Made by a program: the position numbers and the translations under genes. A DNA stretch of 64,000 nucleotides from the NCBI GenBank assembly GCA_022425325.1, contig JAKMFW010000026.1, positions 23,300 through 87,299 of the forward strand, in the 5' to 3' direction. Under the pieces are notes generated by a model. That model did not search any database and had not been told where the DNA came from. It worked only from the letters and a program-made list of their open reading frames with translations. Below are positions 24,586 through 33,489 of the stretch, one piece after another (within the stretch, counting starts at the first letter, position 1; each line of letters begins with the position of its first letter). The stretch is from Acidimicrobiales bacterium (GTDB taxonomy: Bacteria > Actinomycetota > Acidimicrobiia > Acidimicrobiales > Aldehydirespiratoraceae).

Positions 24586-25419
24586 ATGCAGATCACCCCG
24601 GTCTCCAATGCCCTCGGCGCCAACGTGTCCGACGTCGCCCTCGACGAGCTGACCGACGACCAGGCGGCGCAACTCGTCGACGCGTGGTCCGAGTACGGCG
24701 TGCTGTTCTTCCGAGATCAGCACCTCACACCAGACCAGCACAAGGCGTTCGCCCGTCGCTTCGGCGACATCGACATCAACCGTTTCTTCAACGCCGTCGA
24801 CGGACATCCCGAGATCGCCGAAGTGCTCAAAGAAGCCGACCAGACCGCCAACATCGGCGGCGGCTGGCACACCGATCACTCCTATGACCCCGCACCGGCC
24901 CGCGGCTCGATCCTGTATGCCCATGAGATCCCGCCGATCGGAGGCGACACCTGCTTCATCGGGGTGGGAGCGGCCTACGACGCACTCAGTCCGCCGTTGC
25001 AGGACATGTTGGGATCACTGACCGCCACCCACTCCGGAGCGCACGTCTTCGGTCGCCAATCCCCCCACCGAGAACGCACGGCCGACCGCATCGGCAACCC
25101 CGATGCCGTTCGCGACGACGTCAGCCACCCCGTCGTCATCGCCCACCCCGACACAGGCCGGCCGATGCTCTACGTGAACCCGGGCTTCACCACGAAGATC
25201 GAGGGGCTCACGATCCAGGAGTCCCGAGCCCTGCTCGGCTTCCTCTTCGAGCACTGCCAACGCCCCGAGTTCCAGATCCGTTTCGAATGGGCCCCAGGAT
25301 CTCTCGCCATGTGGGACAACCGCTCGACCTGGCATTTCGCCGTGAACGATTACCACGGCCATCGGCGGTATCTCCATCGCATCACGGTGGCCGGGTCGGA
25401 GTTGGCTGCGGCCTTCTGA
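24586..25419 (+). CDS. TauD/TfdA-family 2OG/Fe(II) dioxygenase
   Basis: 277-residue dioxygenase. Iron ligands are H95 and D97 in WHTDHSYD and a distal His in DNRSTWHFAV near 248; the 2OG-binding Arg is in HRRYLHRI shortly after. The family cleaves taurine, 2,4-D and other sulfonates or ethers, and also includes gamma-butyrobetaine hydroxylases. Given the betaine catabolism genes around it, a quaternary amine substrate is possible but unproven. ATG 24586 is used. Its stop overlaps the next ORF start (TGATG), so it is co-translated with an F420-type LLM enzyme. Confidence 0.87.
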   Translation: MQITPVSNALGANVSDVALDELTDDQAAQLVDAWSEYGVLFFRDQHLTPDQHKAFARRFGDIDINRFFNAVDGHPEIAEVLKEADQTANIGGGWHTDHSYDPAPARGSILYAHEIPPIGGDTCFIGVGAAYDALSPPLQDMLGSLTATHSGAHVFGRQSPHRERTADRIGNPDAVRDDVSHPVVIAHPDTGRPMLYVNPGFTTKIEGLTIQESRALLGFLFEHCQRPEFQIRFEWAPGSLAMWDNRSTWHFAVNDYHGHRRYLHRITVAGSELAAAF

Positions 25420-26462
25420 TGCTGAAGATCGGCATCGTCACCGGCAACGCCACCGCCGAATCGCTGAACCTGGTCACCGACGCCGAACGCCTCGGCGTCG
25501 ACTCGGCCTGGATTCCCGAGGCCTGGATGTTCGACGGCCTCACCCCAGCCGCCTACCTCGCCGGCCGAACCGAGACGATGCGGCTCGGCACGGCGTGCGT
25601 GCAACTCGGCTCGCGTTCCCCTGCGCTGCTCGCCATGTCGGCGCTCTCGTTGCAGGCGATGTCGAACGGTCGATTCATTCTCGGAATGGGCACGAGCGGC
25701 CCGCAGGTCATGGAGGGCTGGCACGGCGTGCGCTTCGACAAGCCGGTCACCCGCACGCGCGAGACGATCGAGATCATCAACCGGATCACCTCGGGCGAGC
25801 GGGTGTCCTACGAGGGGACGACCTACGAACTGCCGCTGCCCGAAAGCCAGGGAAAATCGATGCGATCCCCCGTCGCCATGTGGCCGATCCCGATGTACGT
25901 CGCCTCAATGGGGCCCGCCAACCTGCGCCTCACCGGGGAGATGAGCCAGGGCTGGATCGGCACGGCGTTCCTCGCCGAACATGCCGATGTGTATCTCGAC
26001 CCGATCCGCGAGGGGGCCGAAATTGCAGGACGGTCGCTCGACGACATTGAGATCACCGTCGCTGCCGGGCTGGAATTCACCGACGACACCGAGGCCGCCG
26101 GTCGCCGCCACGCCGCCGGCTACGCCTTCACCATCGGAGCCATGGGGTCGTCGAAGACGAACTTCTACAACCAGGCGTACGCCCGTATGGGATTCGGAGA
26201 GGCGGTCGACGAGGTCCAGCGACTCTGGGCTGCCGGTGATCGCGAGGCAGCCGGCGCTGCCGTCCCGATCGAGATCGGGTTGCACACCAACCTCGTCGGC
26301 GGCGACGACGACATCACCGACCGATTACGGGCGTACCGCGACGCCGGCGTCGACACGATCCGGGTAGGGGTCGATCTCAACCCGCGGACACTCGATGACC
26401 TGGCGCGCCTGATGGATCTCGTCAACGCGGTCAACGCGGAATCGCCAGCACCATCAACCTGA
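25419..26462 (+). CDS. LLM-class flavin/F420-dependent oxidoreductase
   Basis: 347-residue TIM-barrel protein of the luciferase-like superfamily. It starts with MLKIGIVTGNATAESLNLVTDAERLG, and the family's GTACVQLGSRSP and FILGMGTSGPQ stretches follow. Actinobacterial members of this subgroup commonly use F420 rather than FMN. It reduces or oxidises an unknown small molecule. Translation is coupled to the TauD-like gene by a TGATG overlap. It converges with an SDR gene 41 nt away. Confidence 0.87.
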   Translation: MLKIGIVTGNATAESLNLVTDAERLGVDSAWIPEAWMFDGLTPAAYLAGRTETMRLGTACVQLGSRSPALLAMSALSLQAMSNGRFILGMGTSGPQVMEGWHGVRFDKPVTRTRETIEIINRITSGERVSYEGTTYELPLPESQGKSMRSPVAMWPIPMYVASMGPANLRLTGEMSQGWIGTAFLAEHADVYLDPIREGAEIAGRSLDDIEITVAAGLEFTDDTEAAGRRHAAGYAFTIGAMGSSKTNFYNQAYARMGFGEAVDEVQRLWAAGDREAAGAAVPIEIGLHTNLVGGDDDITDRLRAYRDAGVDTIRVGVDLNPRTLDDLARLMDLVNAVNAESPAPST

Positions 26463-26496
26463 ACGAAGGCGACGGTGACTGGGTGGCATGACGACG

Positions 26497-26517
26497 CCGA
26501 CGCTCAGTCAGCGTCGG
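26497..26517. terminator. Hairpin at the junction of convergent operons
   Basis: CCGACGCT (26497-26504) pairs perfectly with AGCGTCGG (26510-26517) around a 5-nt loop. It overlaps the stop codon and last residues of the SDR gene and lies about 35 nt beyond the LLM stop. It could serve as terminator for the rightward transcript; no T-run is seen. Confidence 0.35.
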
Positions 26518-27268
26518 GGGCCAGGCTCGGCGGAAGGCTGAGCTTGCTCATGCGGGCGCCGTCGACCACGACAACCTGACCGGAGACGAACCGAGCGTCG
26601 TCGCTCGCGAGAAAGGCAACGGCTGCGCCGACATCGGTCGGATCACCGATGTAGCCGACGGGGTGCAGCTGCGCGAGTTCGGCGACGGCTTGATCCCGGT
26701 TGGGTAGCCGGTCGACATAGCCCCGGTTGAGCGCGGTATCGATCCAGCCGGGCGCCACGGCGTTGCAACGAACCCCCATCGGACCGAGGTCGACCGCCAT
26801 CGCCGCAGTCAACCCGTGCACGCCGCCTTTCGACGCGGCGTAGGCGGTGTGCAGCGGGTTGGTCGCAATGCCCTCGATCGAACCGATGTTGACCACGGCT
26901 CCCCCACCGTCGGCAACGAGCAGGTCGAGCAGTGCCTTGGTCATCAGCCATGGGCCCCGCAGGTTCACTGCCATCGCCATGTCCCACTGTTCGACGGTCT
27001 GCTCGGCGATCGACGCCTCGAACATGATTCCGGCGTTGTTGATCAGCGCCGCAACGGAGTCGCCGCATTCGGTTGCAAAGCTCGTCGCCGATTCCTCCGA
27101 TGTGACATCAAGATGCACCCACCGCTGGTTCGCGCCGAGATCGCCCGGATCTCGGAGATCCCCGACGACGACGAACGCACCATCGGCGGCGAAACGATCG
27201 GCGATCGCCCGGCCGATGCCCTGGGCGGCGCCCGTGACGACGATGGTCTTGCCTGCGTAACTGCTCAT
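26504..27268 (-). CDS. Short-chain dehydrogenase/reductase (last gene of LysR operon)
   Basis: 254-residue classical SDR. The NAD(P) motif GAAQGIG lies at 13-19, NNAG near 89, catalytic Ser in VNIGSIEGIA, and Y-x3-K in YAASKGG. It oxidises or reduces an alcohol/ketone, cofactor not resolved. It follows the other SDR by 13 nt and ends the seven-gene operon that starts at the LysR gene. Two SDRs in tandem could epimerise a hydroxyl group by oxidation and re-reduction, for example in hydroxyproline-type substrates; this is inference. Confidence 0.88.
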   Translation of the reverse strand: MSSYAGKTIVVTGAAQGIGRAIADRFAADGAFVVVGDLRDPGDLGANQRWVHLDVTSEESATSFATECGDSVAALINNAGIMFEASIAEQTVEQWDMAMAVNLRGPWLMTKALLDLLVADGGGAVVNIGSIEGIATNPLHTAYAASKGGVHGLTAAMAVDLGPMGVRCNAVAPGWIDTALNRGYVDRLPNRDQAVAELAQLHPVGYIGDPTDVGAAVAFLASDDARFVSGQVVVVDGARMSKLSLPPSLAPDAD

Positions 27269-27281
27269 CGCTGCTCCGTGC

Positions 27282-28058
27282 TCACTGGGCCGTGTATCCG
27301 CCGTCGAGGCTGAGGTTGGCGCCGTGGATGTGACGGCTGGCATCGGAACACAGGAACAGTGTGAGATCGGCGACTTCGCTCGGCTCCGGGATCCGACCCT
27401 CGGGAATCGAGGCCAGGTTGCGTTCGAACACTTCGTCGGCGCTGGTGCCCGCAGGATGTTCAGAGACAAGCATGGGCGTGTCGACCGAACCAGGGCAGAT
27501 CGCGTTGATACGAATGCCCTCCGATGCGTGATCGAGCGCCATCGCCCGGGTGAGGTTCGTGACCGCCCCCTTCGACGCGCAGTAGGCGACGAGGGCAGAC
27601 GAACCGACGAGACCACAGGTTGACGAGATGTTGACGATCACGCCACCGCCGCGCTGCCGCATGACCGGCACCGCGGCTCGGGAGAGGAAGAACGTCCCGT
27701 CGACATTGATCGACATCACCCGATGCCAGTCAGCATCGGTGGTGCCCTCGGCATCGGCCCGGTGGATCACACCCGCAGCGTTGACGACGATGTCGAGCCC
27801 GCCGAACTCGGCGAGGGCCGTGGCGACGAGATGTTCGGCCTGGGTCGAGTCGGCGACGTCACCGATCGCCGTTGCCGCCGACCCCCCAGTCGATCGGATG
27901 GACTCGACGACCGCAGCCGTTCGCTCGGCATGGCGGCCGCCGACGACGACCGACGCACCCGATGCTGCGAGCACGGTGCAGATGGCGGTGCCCATCCCCG
28001 AGGAGCCTCCGGAGACGAGCGCCACCTTTCCTTCGAGATCGACGGCCAGACCGCCCAT
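27282..28058 (-). CDS. Short-chain dehydrogenase/reductase
   Basis: 258-residue classical SDR with GGSSGMG cofactor loop at 17-23, NAAG near 94, catalytic Ser in VNISSTCG and Y-x3-K in YCASKGA. It has a GAGGAA RBS 5 nt before the ATG and lies 9 nt after the FAD oxidase gene. Sequence is clearly different from the adjacent SDR, so the two are not a recent duplication. The substrate is unknown; operon context suggests an intermediate of imino-acid or betaine breakdown. Confidence 0.88.
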   Translation of the reverse strand: MGGLAVDLEGKVALVSGGSSGMGTAICTVLAASGASVVVGGRHAERTAAVVESIRSTGGSAATAIGDVADSTQAEHLVATALAEFGGLDIVVNAAGVIHRADAEGTTDADWHRVMSINVDGTFFLSRAAVPVMRQRGGGVIVNISSTCGLVGSSALVAYCASKGAVTNLTRAMALDHASEGIRINAICPGSVDTPMLVSEHPAGTSADEVFERNLASIPEGRIPEPSEVADLTLFLCSDASRHIHGANLSLDGGYTAQ

Positions 28059-28067
28059 GTCAGTTCC

Positions 28068-29384
28068 TCACTCTTCGATACCGGCCTGCCAGCGGCGCCA
28101 GCGGGCGTTGATGGCGACACCCCATCGGTTGAACGGGTCGGGGAAGTTCCGGCTCGGCTTCGGTCCACCGAGCACGAGATCCATCAGTGGATCGACCTCA
28201 CCCATCATGTGTTCGGCGAGGAACTTGCCCGAGATCGTGCCCTTGGCCATGCCGACGCCCTGATAGGCCATCGTGCTCCACAGGCCGTCGCCGATCTTGC
28301 CGCAGACCCCGGCACCATTGCGGCTCAGGCTGAGCGCACCGCCCCACGAGTACTCGAACTCGAGGTCGGGCAGCATCGGGTAGCGGTTGCGAAAGCTCTT
28401 TTCATGCACCTTCACGATCTTGGCCATACCGGCGCGGGCGTCACTCGTGCGGCTGAAGGTGTACTGGTTGCGAATGAGGATCCGGTTGTCGGGACGACGA
28501 CGCACGGTCGTGCCCGCCGGGTGCGCCGGGATGATGCCGTAGTCGTCCTCGCCACCGAGCGCCTCGACCTCGTCGGCGGTCATCGGACGGGTCATCGATC
28601 CCCATGTGATGAGTGGCAGGAGGCGGTTCTTGAACAGGCCGAATCCCTCACCGAAGCCGTTGGCGGCGATCACGAGCGACGGGGTGGTGAGGGTGCCGCG
28701 CTCGGTGCGCAGCATGTGGGGTGGGCCGAGTTCGAAGTCGGTGACCGCGGAGTTTTCGAACACCCGAACGTTCTCGGGAAGGCTCTCCGCCAGGCCGATC
28801 GCCAGCTGGGCCGGCTGCGCGATCACACTGTGCGGACAGTGAATGCCGTACTGGTAGAAGCCGGTGCCGAACTTCGCCTTCAGCTGTTCGGCGTCGAGCG
28901 TCTCATACTCCTCGTCGATTGCATCGAGTGACTCGGCGAAGCCTTGCAGGACCCGTGCACCCTTCTCGCCCCCGGCCGCGTGGGTCTTGCCGACTCGCTG
29001 CCAGTCGCAGTCGATGCCGTTTGCGGTGACGATCTCCTCGAGCCAATCGATGCCCGCCCGGTTGAGCGCAATCTGTCGCTTGGCGTTCTCGGTGTCCTCT
29101 TTGAAGCCCTTCGAACGGATGTTGTGAGCGTGGTCGATGATGAAGCCGGAGCAGCGGCCGGCGGCGTTGTTGCCGATGCGGTCGGCCTCGACCAACACAA
29201 TCTCGGCTGCGGGGTCGAGCTCTGCGAGTCGCCGGGCGACCGCGAGGCCGCCGTAGCCGGCACCGATGACGACATGGTCGACGACGAGGTCACCAGTGAG
29301 CACGGTCGGCTCGGGTTGGGGCCCGAGGATCTCCAGCCAGCCGTTTTGCTGGTCGTAGCGGGGAAGCAGGGAAACAGGGGGCAT
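28068..29384 (-). CDS. FAD-dependent amine/imino-acid oxidase (DAO fold)
   Basis: 438-residue DAO-superfamily flavoprotein. The FAD motif GAGYGG is near 41-46 and is followed by a ribityl-contact LVEADRIGNNAAGRCSG region; a C-terminal Gly-rich FAD contact lies in AYQGVGMAKGTISG near 390. The family oxidises secondary or primary amines (D-amino acids, sarcosine, gamma-glutamylputrescine, cis-4-hydroxy-D-proline). In this operon, upstream of an aldehyde dehydrogenase and a DapA-family protein, oxidation of a cyclic imino acid to a pyrroline is a fitting role. No covalent-FAD His pattern like that of the DMGDH-type protein is seen. Confidence 0.85.
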   Translation of the reverse strand: MPPVSLLPRYDQQNGWLEILGPQPEPTVLTGDLVVDHVVIGAGYGGLAVARRLAELDPAAEIVLVEADRIGNNAAGRCSGFIIDHAHNIRSKGFKEDTENAKRQIALNRAGIDWLEEIVTANGIDCDWQRVGKTHAAGGEKGARVLQGFAESLDAIDEEYETLDAEQLKAKFGTGFYQYGIHCPHSVIAQPAQLAIGLAESLPENVRVFENSAVTDFELGPPHMLRTERGTLTTPSLVIAANGFGEGFGLFKNRLLPLITWGSMTRPMTADEVEALGGEDDYGIIPAHPAGTTVRRRPDNRILIRNQYTFSRTSDARAGMAKIVKVHEKSFRNRYPMLPDLEFEYSWGGALSLSRNGAGVCGKIGDGLWSTMAYQGVGMAKGTISGKFLAEHMMGEVDPLMDLVLGGPKPSRNFPDPFNRWGVAINARWRRWQAGIEE

Positions 29385-29415
29385 CGGCCTCAGGAGATGT
29401 CGGAGCGGTCGGTGT

Positions 29416-30909
29416 TCAGCTCAGATCGAGCCAGATCGTCTTGGTCTCGGTGTACTGCTCGTGGGCATGGACACCATTGTCGCGGCCGCCGAATCCCGAC
29501 AGGCCATAGCCGCCGAACGGGGTGGTCATGTCGCCCTCGGAGTAGCAGTTGACGGACACTGTGCCGGCCCGCAGCATGCGACTCGCAAGATGCGCGCTTC
29601 GCACGTTCGAGGTGAACACCGAGGCGTGGAGGCCGTAGTCGGTGTCGTTGGCCATGGCGATGCCCTCGTCAGCGTGGGTGAAGGTCGACACCGACAACAC
29701 CGGACCGAAGACCTCGTCACGAGCGACGGTCATGTCGGGAGTGACGTCGGTGAAGATCGTCGGCTCGACGAACCAGCCGCCGGACTCGGTACGGGTCTGG
29801 TTCCCGCCGCAACGCACCGTGGCTCCCTCGTCCTTGGCCTTCTCGATGTTCGAGAGGATCTTCTCCATATGGGAGGGCTCGATGATGGCCCCCATGCGGG
29901 TCTCGGGATCGAGCGGATCACCGAGCACCCACTCGTGCATGGCCTCGTCGATCCGGTCGAGCGTCTCGTCCGCAATCGACTCGTGCAACAGCAGGCGCGA
30001 GTTCGACGAGCAGTTCTGGCCGGCGTTCCAGAAGATTGATTCGCAGGCGTTCGCAGCGACCTTGTCGAGATCTTCGGCATCACCCATGACCACCATGGGC
30101 GACTTGCCACCGCACTCGAGCAGCACCCGTTTGAGGTTCGAATCGGCCGAGTAGCGCAGGAACATCCGGCCGACCTCGGTCGAACCGGTGAAGCCGACGC
30201 AGTCGACCTGCGGGTGAAGGCCGAGGGCCGCTCCGGCGGTCTCGCCGAACCCGGGGACGACATTGAGCACACCATCGGGCAGTCCGGCCTCGGTGGCGAG
30301 CTCGGCGATGCGGATGGTCGACATTGAGGTCTGTTCCGCCGGCTTCAGCACCATGGTGTTGCCGGCGGCGAGGGCCGGACCGATCTTCCAGGCAGCCATC
30401 ATCAGGGGGTAGTTCCACGGCAGCACGGCACCGACCACACCGATCGGCTCGCGCACCACCGTGGACACGACACCGGGTCCCGATGGCGTGGCCAGGTCAT
30501 AGACCTTGTCGGCGAGTTCGGCATGCCACATCAGACACGCGACGGTTTCGGGCAGGTCGATGGTGGACGAGTCGAAGATCGGTTTGCCGGCTTCGAGCGT
30601 CTCCATCACTGCGAGTTCATCGGCATGAGCCTCGATCAACAGAGCGAACCGCTTGAGCAGGTTGCGCCGATCAGCCGGCGCCATCCGACCCCATGGGCCA
30701 TTGTCGAAGGCGTCGCGTGCCGCCGCGACTGCACGATCGATGTCCTCCTGTGCCCCCTCGGCGACCTGGGCGAGTTCCTCGCCCGTCGCCGGGTTCAACG
30801 TCGCGAACGTGGCACCACTGGCGGACTCGACAGAACGGCCACCGATCATCATTCGGGTCGGCGGCGTGACGGATGCGGCAAGCGCCGCCGGGTCGAACTG
30901 GAGGGTCAT
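29416..30909 (-). CDS. NAD(P)+-dependent aldehyde dehydrogenase
   Basis: 497-residue ALDH of PuuC/betaine-aldehyde type. The catalytic Glu lies in LLECGGKSP near 258 and the catalytic Cys in FWNAGQNCSS near 292; the cofactor loop FTGSTEVG and substrate-side PWNYPLMM are also present. It oxidises an aldehyde to an acid. The operon (FAD oxidase, DapA-family enzyme) suggests 2-oxoglutarate semialdehyde or an amino-aldehyde as substrate. It starts at ATG 30909, 10 nt after the DapA-family stop, with an AAAGG RBS; an upstream in-frame start would overlap the neighbour. Confidence 0.92.
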   Translation of the reverse strand: MTLQFDPAALAASVTPPTRMMIGGRSVESASGATFATLNPATGEELAQVAEGAQEDIDRAVAAARDAFDNGPWGRMAPADRRNLLKRFALLIEAHADELAVMETLEAGKPIFDSSTIDLPETVACLMWHAELADKVYDLATPSGPGVVSTVVREPIGVVGAVLPWNYPLMMAAWKIGPALAAGNTMVLKPAEQTSMSTIRIAELATEAGLPDGVLNVVPGFGETAGAALGLHPQVDCVGFTGSTEVGRMFLRYSADSNLKRVLLECGGKSPMVVMGDAEDLDKVAANACESIFWNAGQNCSSNSRLLLHESIADETLDRIDEAMHEWVLGDPLDPETRMGAIIEPSHMEKILSNIEKAKDEGATVRCGGNQTRTESGGWFVEPTIFTDVTPDMTVARDEVFGPVLSVSTFTHADEGIAMANDTDYGLHASVFTSNVRSAHLASRMLRAGTVSVNCYSEGDMTTPFGGYGLSGFGGRDNGVHAHEQYTETKTIWLDLS

Positions 30910-30919
30910 CTCACGCCTT

Positions 30920-31939
30920 TCACTTGCCTCCGGCACGGCCGGAGTTCGTCGCTCGGCTCACGCCGGAATTGTGTGTCATCTGGACCAGCCAGTCCTTTTC
31001 GTCATCCCACTCACGGAACACGAGCGTGTCCCGATTGGTGCCGTTGATCGGCAGGGTCGACAGAGCGGTCTGCAACGCGACCCGACCCTGCCGGGTCATC
31101 GGCATGACCGGGCGACGACACGGGCCGACGGCCCGGCCGACCATGTTCGTGGCCGTCTTGACTGCGGAGTTGTACTCGGCGTCGACATTGTTTTCCCAGA
31201 AGAACATGTTCGCCGGGAGCATCTGCTCCCAGAGCCTGAGAGCACCGGCGTGATCACCGGACTGCACCAGGTTCCAGAGCTGCACGCACTCGTGCGGCAT
31301 GACGTTGGCCGCACCCCAGATCCAGCCCGCTGCGCCCGACATGGCGGCGTATGGCGCCAACGGGTCGGCGCCGGCGAGCACATGGCCGCCGATGCCGATC
31401 AGCTTCTGGAGGCGGATCAGATCGCCGGTGGAGTCCTTGATGTAGTCGATGTTCTCCATCGCCATGAGCTGTCGGTACAGGTCCGGATGGATGTCGAAGC
31501 CGCTGTTGACCGGGATGTTGTAGAGCACGATCGGGATGTCGATCGCTTTAGCGAGCTTCTCGTAGTGGAAGAGCACCCCGCGTTCAAACGGCCCCTCGAA
31601 GTACGGCGGCAGCACCATTGCGGCCGCCGCCCCGTGATCAGCGGCCCGGCGCGTGCGTTCGATCGCGTCGGTGGTGGTGATCGCCGAGGTCTGCGCAACC
31701 ACCGGGATGCGACCGTCGACGATCTCGCATCCGAGCGAGATGATGCGATCCTTTTCGTCGTCGGAAAGGAAGGCGAACTCGCCCGTTCCGGCACACAGCA
31801 CGAGGCCGTGTACGCCGGCATCGATCAGACTCTCGATGTGGTCGCGCAGGCGACCCTCGTCGAGATGTTCACCGGTGTCGTCGAACGGCGAGGTCATCGC
31901 CGCACACACACCGTGCAGCAGAGGCGTGGTCATGGTCAC
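30920..31939 (-). CDS. DapA/NAL-family Schiff-base aldolase or deaminase
   Basis: 339-residue TIM-barrel enzyme of the dihydrodipicolinate synthase/N-acetylneuraminate lyase family. Key residues: GTGE at 51-54 (carboxylate binding), Y140 in VLYNIP, and the Schiff-base K168 in YIKDSTGD. The pairing with a FAD oxidase and ALDH, and absence of any lysine-synthesis neighbours, argue against true DapA. A pyrroline-4-hydroxy-2-carboxylate deaminase or 2-keto-3-deoxy sugar acid enzyme fits better. The C-terminal about 35 residues extend past the usual family length. The GTG at 31939 overlaps the methyltransferase stop by 4 nt; ATG 31933 is the alternative start. Confidence 0.87.
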   Translation of the reverse strand: MTMTTPLLHGVCAAMTSPFDDTGEHLDEGRLRDHIESLIDAGVHGLVLCAGTGEFAFLSDDEKDRIISLGCEIVDGRIPVVAQTSAITTTDAIERTRRAADHGAAAAMVLPPYFEGPFERGVLFHYEKLAKAIDIPIVLYNIPVNSGFDIHPDLYRQLMAMENIDYIKDSTGDLIRLQKLIGIGGHVLAGADPLAPYAAMSGAAGWIWGAANVMPHECVQLWNLVQSGDHAGALRLWEQMLPANMFFWENNVDAEYNSAVKTATNMVGRAVGPCRRPVMPMTRQGRVALQTALSTLPINGTNRDTLVFREWDDEKDWLVQMTHNSGVSRATNSGRAGGK

Positions 31940-33489
31940 TCCAGGGTCTCCGGAATCTCACGGATCCGACGTTCGATGAAGTCGCGCAGCGCTTCGTCGA
32001 CATCGTCGGGCAGTTCGGGTTCGACATAGTCGGCGAGCATCTGCCTCGCCTTCTTCGTGCCGCGTGCCTCGGTGTCCTCGGCCCCGGCGGCGAGCCACTG
32101 CTCGTAGCCGTCACTGTCCATCAACTCGGGCATGGCAAACGCGGACTCGAAATTGGCAAGTGTGTGGGCGGTGCCGAGGAAGTGCCCGCCGGGCTCGACC
32201 TCGCCCATCGCCGCGAGCGCACCGTCGAGCTCGTCGAAATCGATGCCCTCGACGAAGCGGCGGAACATCTCGGCCTGCTCACCGTCGACCACCGCCTTGG
32301 CGTAGCTCTGACACAGCGCCGACTCCATGTACCCCGTGGTCGAGAGCACGAAGTTCGCGCCGGCGAGCGCCACGCCGAACATGTTGCGGGCGGCCTCGTA
32401 CCCGGCTTGGGCGTCGAAGGCCTTCGACGCCGTGCACATGCCCGAGCAGCGCCACGGCAGCTGGTAGCGACGGGCGAGTTGGCCGACCAGCAGGTTCATG
32501 TGGTCGATATCGGGGGTGCCGGCCATCGGGGCGCCCGACTTCATCGACACCGTGGCGAGCCACTGGCCATAGACCGCTGGCGCGCCGGGCCGAACGATCT
32601 GGCTGAACGCAACACCGGCGAGCGCCTCGGCGTTGATCTGCACGACCGAGCCGATCGTCGACGCCGGTGTCGACGCCCCGCCGAGCACGAACGGCGAGAA
32701 CAACATCGCCTGGTTGGCGCCGCTGTAGACCTTGACAGCGTCGAGCATGGTCGAGTCCCAGACGAGCGGCGAGTTGCCGTTGGCCAGGCACGTCATCACC
32801 GTGTTCTGGTCGACGAACTCCTCACCGAACAGCATCTGCGCCATCGTCAGGGAGTCTTCGGCCCGCTCCCGACTGGTGACCGCACCCATGAAGGGCTTCG
32901 TCGAGTGCTTCATCAACGAGTAGGTCATGTGGAGATGCCGATGCGGTACGGCGATGTCCATCGGCTCGCAGAGCACACCCCCTGCCATCTGCATCGCCGG
33001 GGTCATCTGAGCGATTTTGGCGAAGTTGTGGAAGTCGTCGAGCGTGGCGTTGCGACGGGTGCCATCGAGGTCGCGAACGAATGGTGCGCCGTACGCAGGG
33101 GTGAAGATGCTCTTGCGGCCACCGAGGGTCACACTGCGCGCAGGGTCGCGGCCGACCATCGTGTAGTCGCTCGGCGCCATGGCGACGAGTTCCATGAGGA
33201 ACTCGCGATCGATGCGCAGGCGATAGCCGTCGATCGACACACCCCCACCCGAGCTGGCCTGGCGCCACATCTCGATCGATTCATCGTCGCGGAACTCGAT
33301 GCCGGTGCTTTCAAGCAAGCGCATCGTGCGGTCGTGCACGATGTCGACCTGCTCGGGCAGCAGTGCATCCATGTACGGAATGCCCCGCTCCATTTCCGGG
33401 AGATAGCGCTGGGTGTAGGCGGTGCGGGCATCGCGGCGGGCGCCGCGACCGCGACGCCCAGCGCGAGCTGGTGCGGTGGTATCGGTCAT
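31936..33489 (-). CDS. MttB-family methyltransferase without pyrrolysine (copy 2)
   Basis: 517-residue second member of the trimethylamine methyltransferase superfamily. It again has no amber codon and has an Arg/Gly-rich N-terminal tail (AGRRGRGARRD). It shares with copy 1 the INAEALAGVAFSQIVRPGAP core motif but differs widely elsewhere, for example WRCSGMCTASKAFDAQAGYE, so the two probably use different substrates. ATG 33489 overlaps the LysR stop by 4 nt (ATGA) and its stop overlaps the DapA-family start by 4 nt. It is therefore the first enzyme of the operon, suited to removing a methyl group from a betaine before ring opening. No cognate corrinoid protein is encoded here. Confidence 0.87.
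   Translation of the reverse strand: MTDTTAPARAGRRGRGARRDARTAYTQRYLPEMERGIPYMDALLPEQVDIVHDRTMRLLESTGIEFRDDESIEMWRQASSGGGVSIDGYRLRIDREFLMELVAMAPSDYTMVGRDPARSVTLGGRKSIFTPAYGAPFVRDLDGTRRNATLDDFHNFAKIAQMTPAMQMAGGVLCEPMDIAVPHRHLHMTYSLMKHSTKPFMGAVTSRERAEDSLTMAQMLFGEEFVDQNTVMTCLANGNSPLVWDSTMLDAVKVYSGANQAMLFSPFVLGGASTPASTIGSVVQINAEALAGVAFSQIVRPGAPAVYGQWLATVSMKSGAPMAGTPDIDHMNLLVGQLARRYQLPWRCSGMCTASKAFDAQAGYEAARNMFGVALAGANFVLSTTGYMESALCQSYAKAVVDGEQAEMFRRFVEGIDFDELDGALAAMGEVEPGGHFLGTAHTLANFESAFAMPELMDSDGYEQWLAAGAEDTEARGTKKARQMLADYVEPELPDDVDEALRDFIERRIREIPETLE

Noticed and set aside
30920..31939. Biosynthetic dihydrodipicolinate synthase
   Set aside because: It sits in a catabolic operon with an FAD oxidase and ALDH, with no lysine-pathway neighbour and a longer C-terminus.
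19082..33489. Pyrrolysine-dependent trimethylamine methyltransferases
   Set aside because: Neither copy has an in-frame amber codon at the expected position, and no Pyl genes are visible.
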